Below, in pieces: positions 63,609-64,000 of a DNA stretch of 64,000 bases. The position numbers and the translations under genes are program-made. The DNA is from Aureimonas fodinaquatilis (GTDB taxonomy: Bacteria > Pseudomonadota > Alphaproteobacteria > Rhizobiales > Rhizobiaceae): the NCBI RefSeq assembly GCF_008369445.1, contig NZ_VTWH01000002.1, forward strand, positions 620,001 to 684,000. The letters are read 5' to 3'. The stretch's first letter is position 1, and each line of letters starts with the position of its first letter. The notes beneath the pieces were generated by a model. The model had not been told where the DNA came from. It searched no databases and saw only the letters and a program-made list of their open reading frames with translations.

Positions 63609-64000
63609 TAGCCAACCTCTTCCAGTTCCACCAAAGTGCCTAAAAAATCAGCAGGGTGCAAAAACAGCACCGGATTGCCATGGGCACCTTTTCGCGGCTT
63701 GCCATCCCCCAGAACTCTGGCGCCCTTGGCCACAAGTTCTGCGCTGGATATGGCAATGTCTTTCACTTCATAACAGATATGATGAATACCGCCGCGACCG
63801 TTCTTTTCCAGAAAAGCTGCGATGGGCGATTTTTCGCCCAATGGCTCCATCAACTCGATACGGGTGTTCGGCAGATCCACAAACACAAGCCGCACGCCGT
63901 GTTCTGGAAGCGACTGGCTGTCAGAAACCTCGGCACCAAGCATATCGCGATACAATGCCACTGCGGATTCCAGATTTGGCACGGCAATGGCAACATGGTT
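63608..64000 (-). CDS. mce: Methylmalonyl-CoA epimerase (5' end outside window)
   Basis: Interconverts methylmalonyl-CoA epimers on the path from propionyl-CoA to succinyl-CoA. About 131 residues are visible; the start lies beyond the window. The glyoxalase-fold metal ligands appear in NHVAIAVPNLESA (near the edge), RIELMEP, and GIHHICYEVKDI, with the catalytic Glu in LGTLVELEEVG. The gene is coupled to DUF1467 by TAATG. Confidence 0.92.
   Translation of the reverse strand, partial: NHVAIAVPNLESAVALYRDMLGAEVSDSQSLPEHGVRLVFVDLPNTRIELMEPLGEKSPIAAFLEKNGRGGIHHICYEVKDIAISSAELVAKGARVLGDGKPRKGAHGNPVLFLHPADFLGTLVELEEVG

Noticed and set aside
1-64000. Search by eye for tRNA, rRNA, CRISPR arrays, insertion sequences and phage genes
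   Set aside because: No cloverleaf, repeat-spacer pattern, transposase or phage protein was recognised in the window.

Overview
The window reads as chromosomal DNA of an alphaproteobacterium, most likely of the order Hyphomicrobiales (Rhizobiales). The inference rests on gene sets typical of that order: mce–DUF1467, proS–lolCE–lolD, yceD–plsX–fabH–ihfA–merR, folE–hisI–patatin beside an IscU-like gene, yidD and thrS, a glycerol ABC transporter of the GlpSTPQUV type, an AztABCD zinc system, and a PutA without a DNA-binding domain. No rRNA, tRNA, CRISPR array, insertion sequence or prophage was found. Genes are densely packed, and many neighbours share ATGA or TAATG stop/start overlaps.

Layout. 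1-6.3 kb: the end of a HlyD-type membrane fusion protein, a GntR regulator, and an archaic (Csu-like) chaperone-usher pilus locus whose chaperone has only one of its two domains. 6.4-13.3 kb: a respiratory block with a 52-residue membrane protein, DUF427 and DUF6790 proteins, a small membrane protein, a fused cytochrome oxidase subunit I+III, subunit II with an apparent frameshift at its start, a DUF2231 gene on the opposite strand, CopD, CtaG and YnfA. 13.3-23.3 kb: putA with a paired dyad operator, a short ORF with a strong terminator, a P-type ATPase/universal stress protein pair behind a perfect FNR/FixK box, and ilvD. 23.4-30.9 kb: the glycerol ABC transporter, a Crp/Fnr regulator and a small lipoprotein. 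31-37.2 kb: a soluble NAD-dependent formate dehydrogenase (fdsGBA-D) with a LysR regulator. 37.3-48.5 kb: housekeeping and single genes (esterase, NAD kinase, nitroreductase, a secreted three-repeat protein, thrS, yidD, IscU-like, folE, hisI, patatin, CBS, rhomboid, a LapG-like cysteine peptidase). 48.7-54.4 kb: aztD, aztABC and zur with two matching Zur-type sites, then an MFS exporter. 54.5-64 kb: merR, ihfA, fabH, plsX, yceD, a bc1 chaperone, bamE, lolD, lolCE, proS, a possible small RNA, DUF1467 and mce.

The metabolic picture is an aerobic heterotroph that can use proline, glycerol and formate and carries an extra heme-copper oxidase. The zinc genes form a self-contained regulated unit: Zur represses at a divergent site between zur and aztA and at a second, identical 12-base site in front of aztD, which a terminator separates from aztABC.

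I found no large unknown multi-gene system. The observations most worth a second look are the one-domain pilus chaperone, the poly-A frameshift at the start of coxB, the oxidase subunit I with Gln at the K-channel lysine position, the asymmetric GlpS/GlpT ATPase pair, the FNR box in front of the ATPase/stress-protein pair, the paired putA operator, the three-repeat secreted protein, and a terminator-bounded structured RNA candidate upstream of proS.
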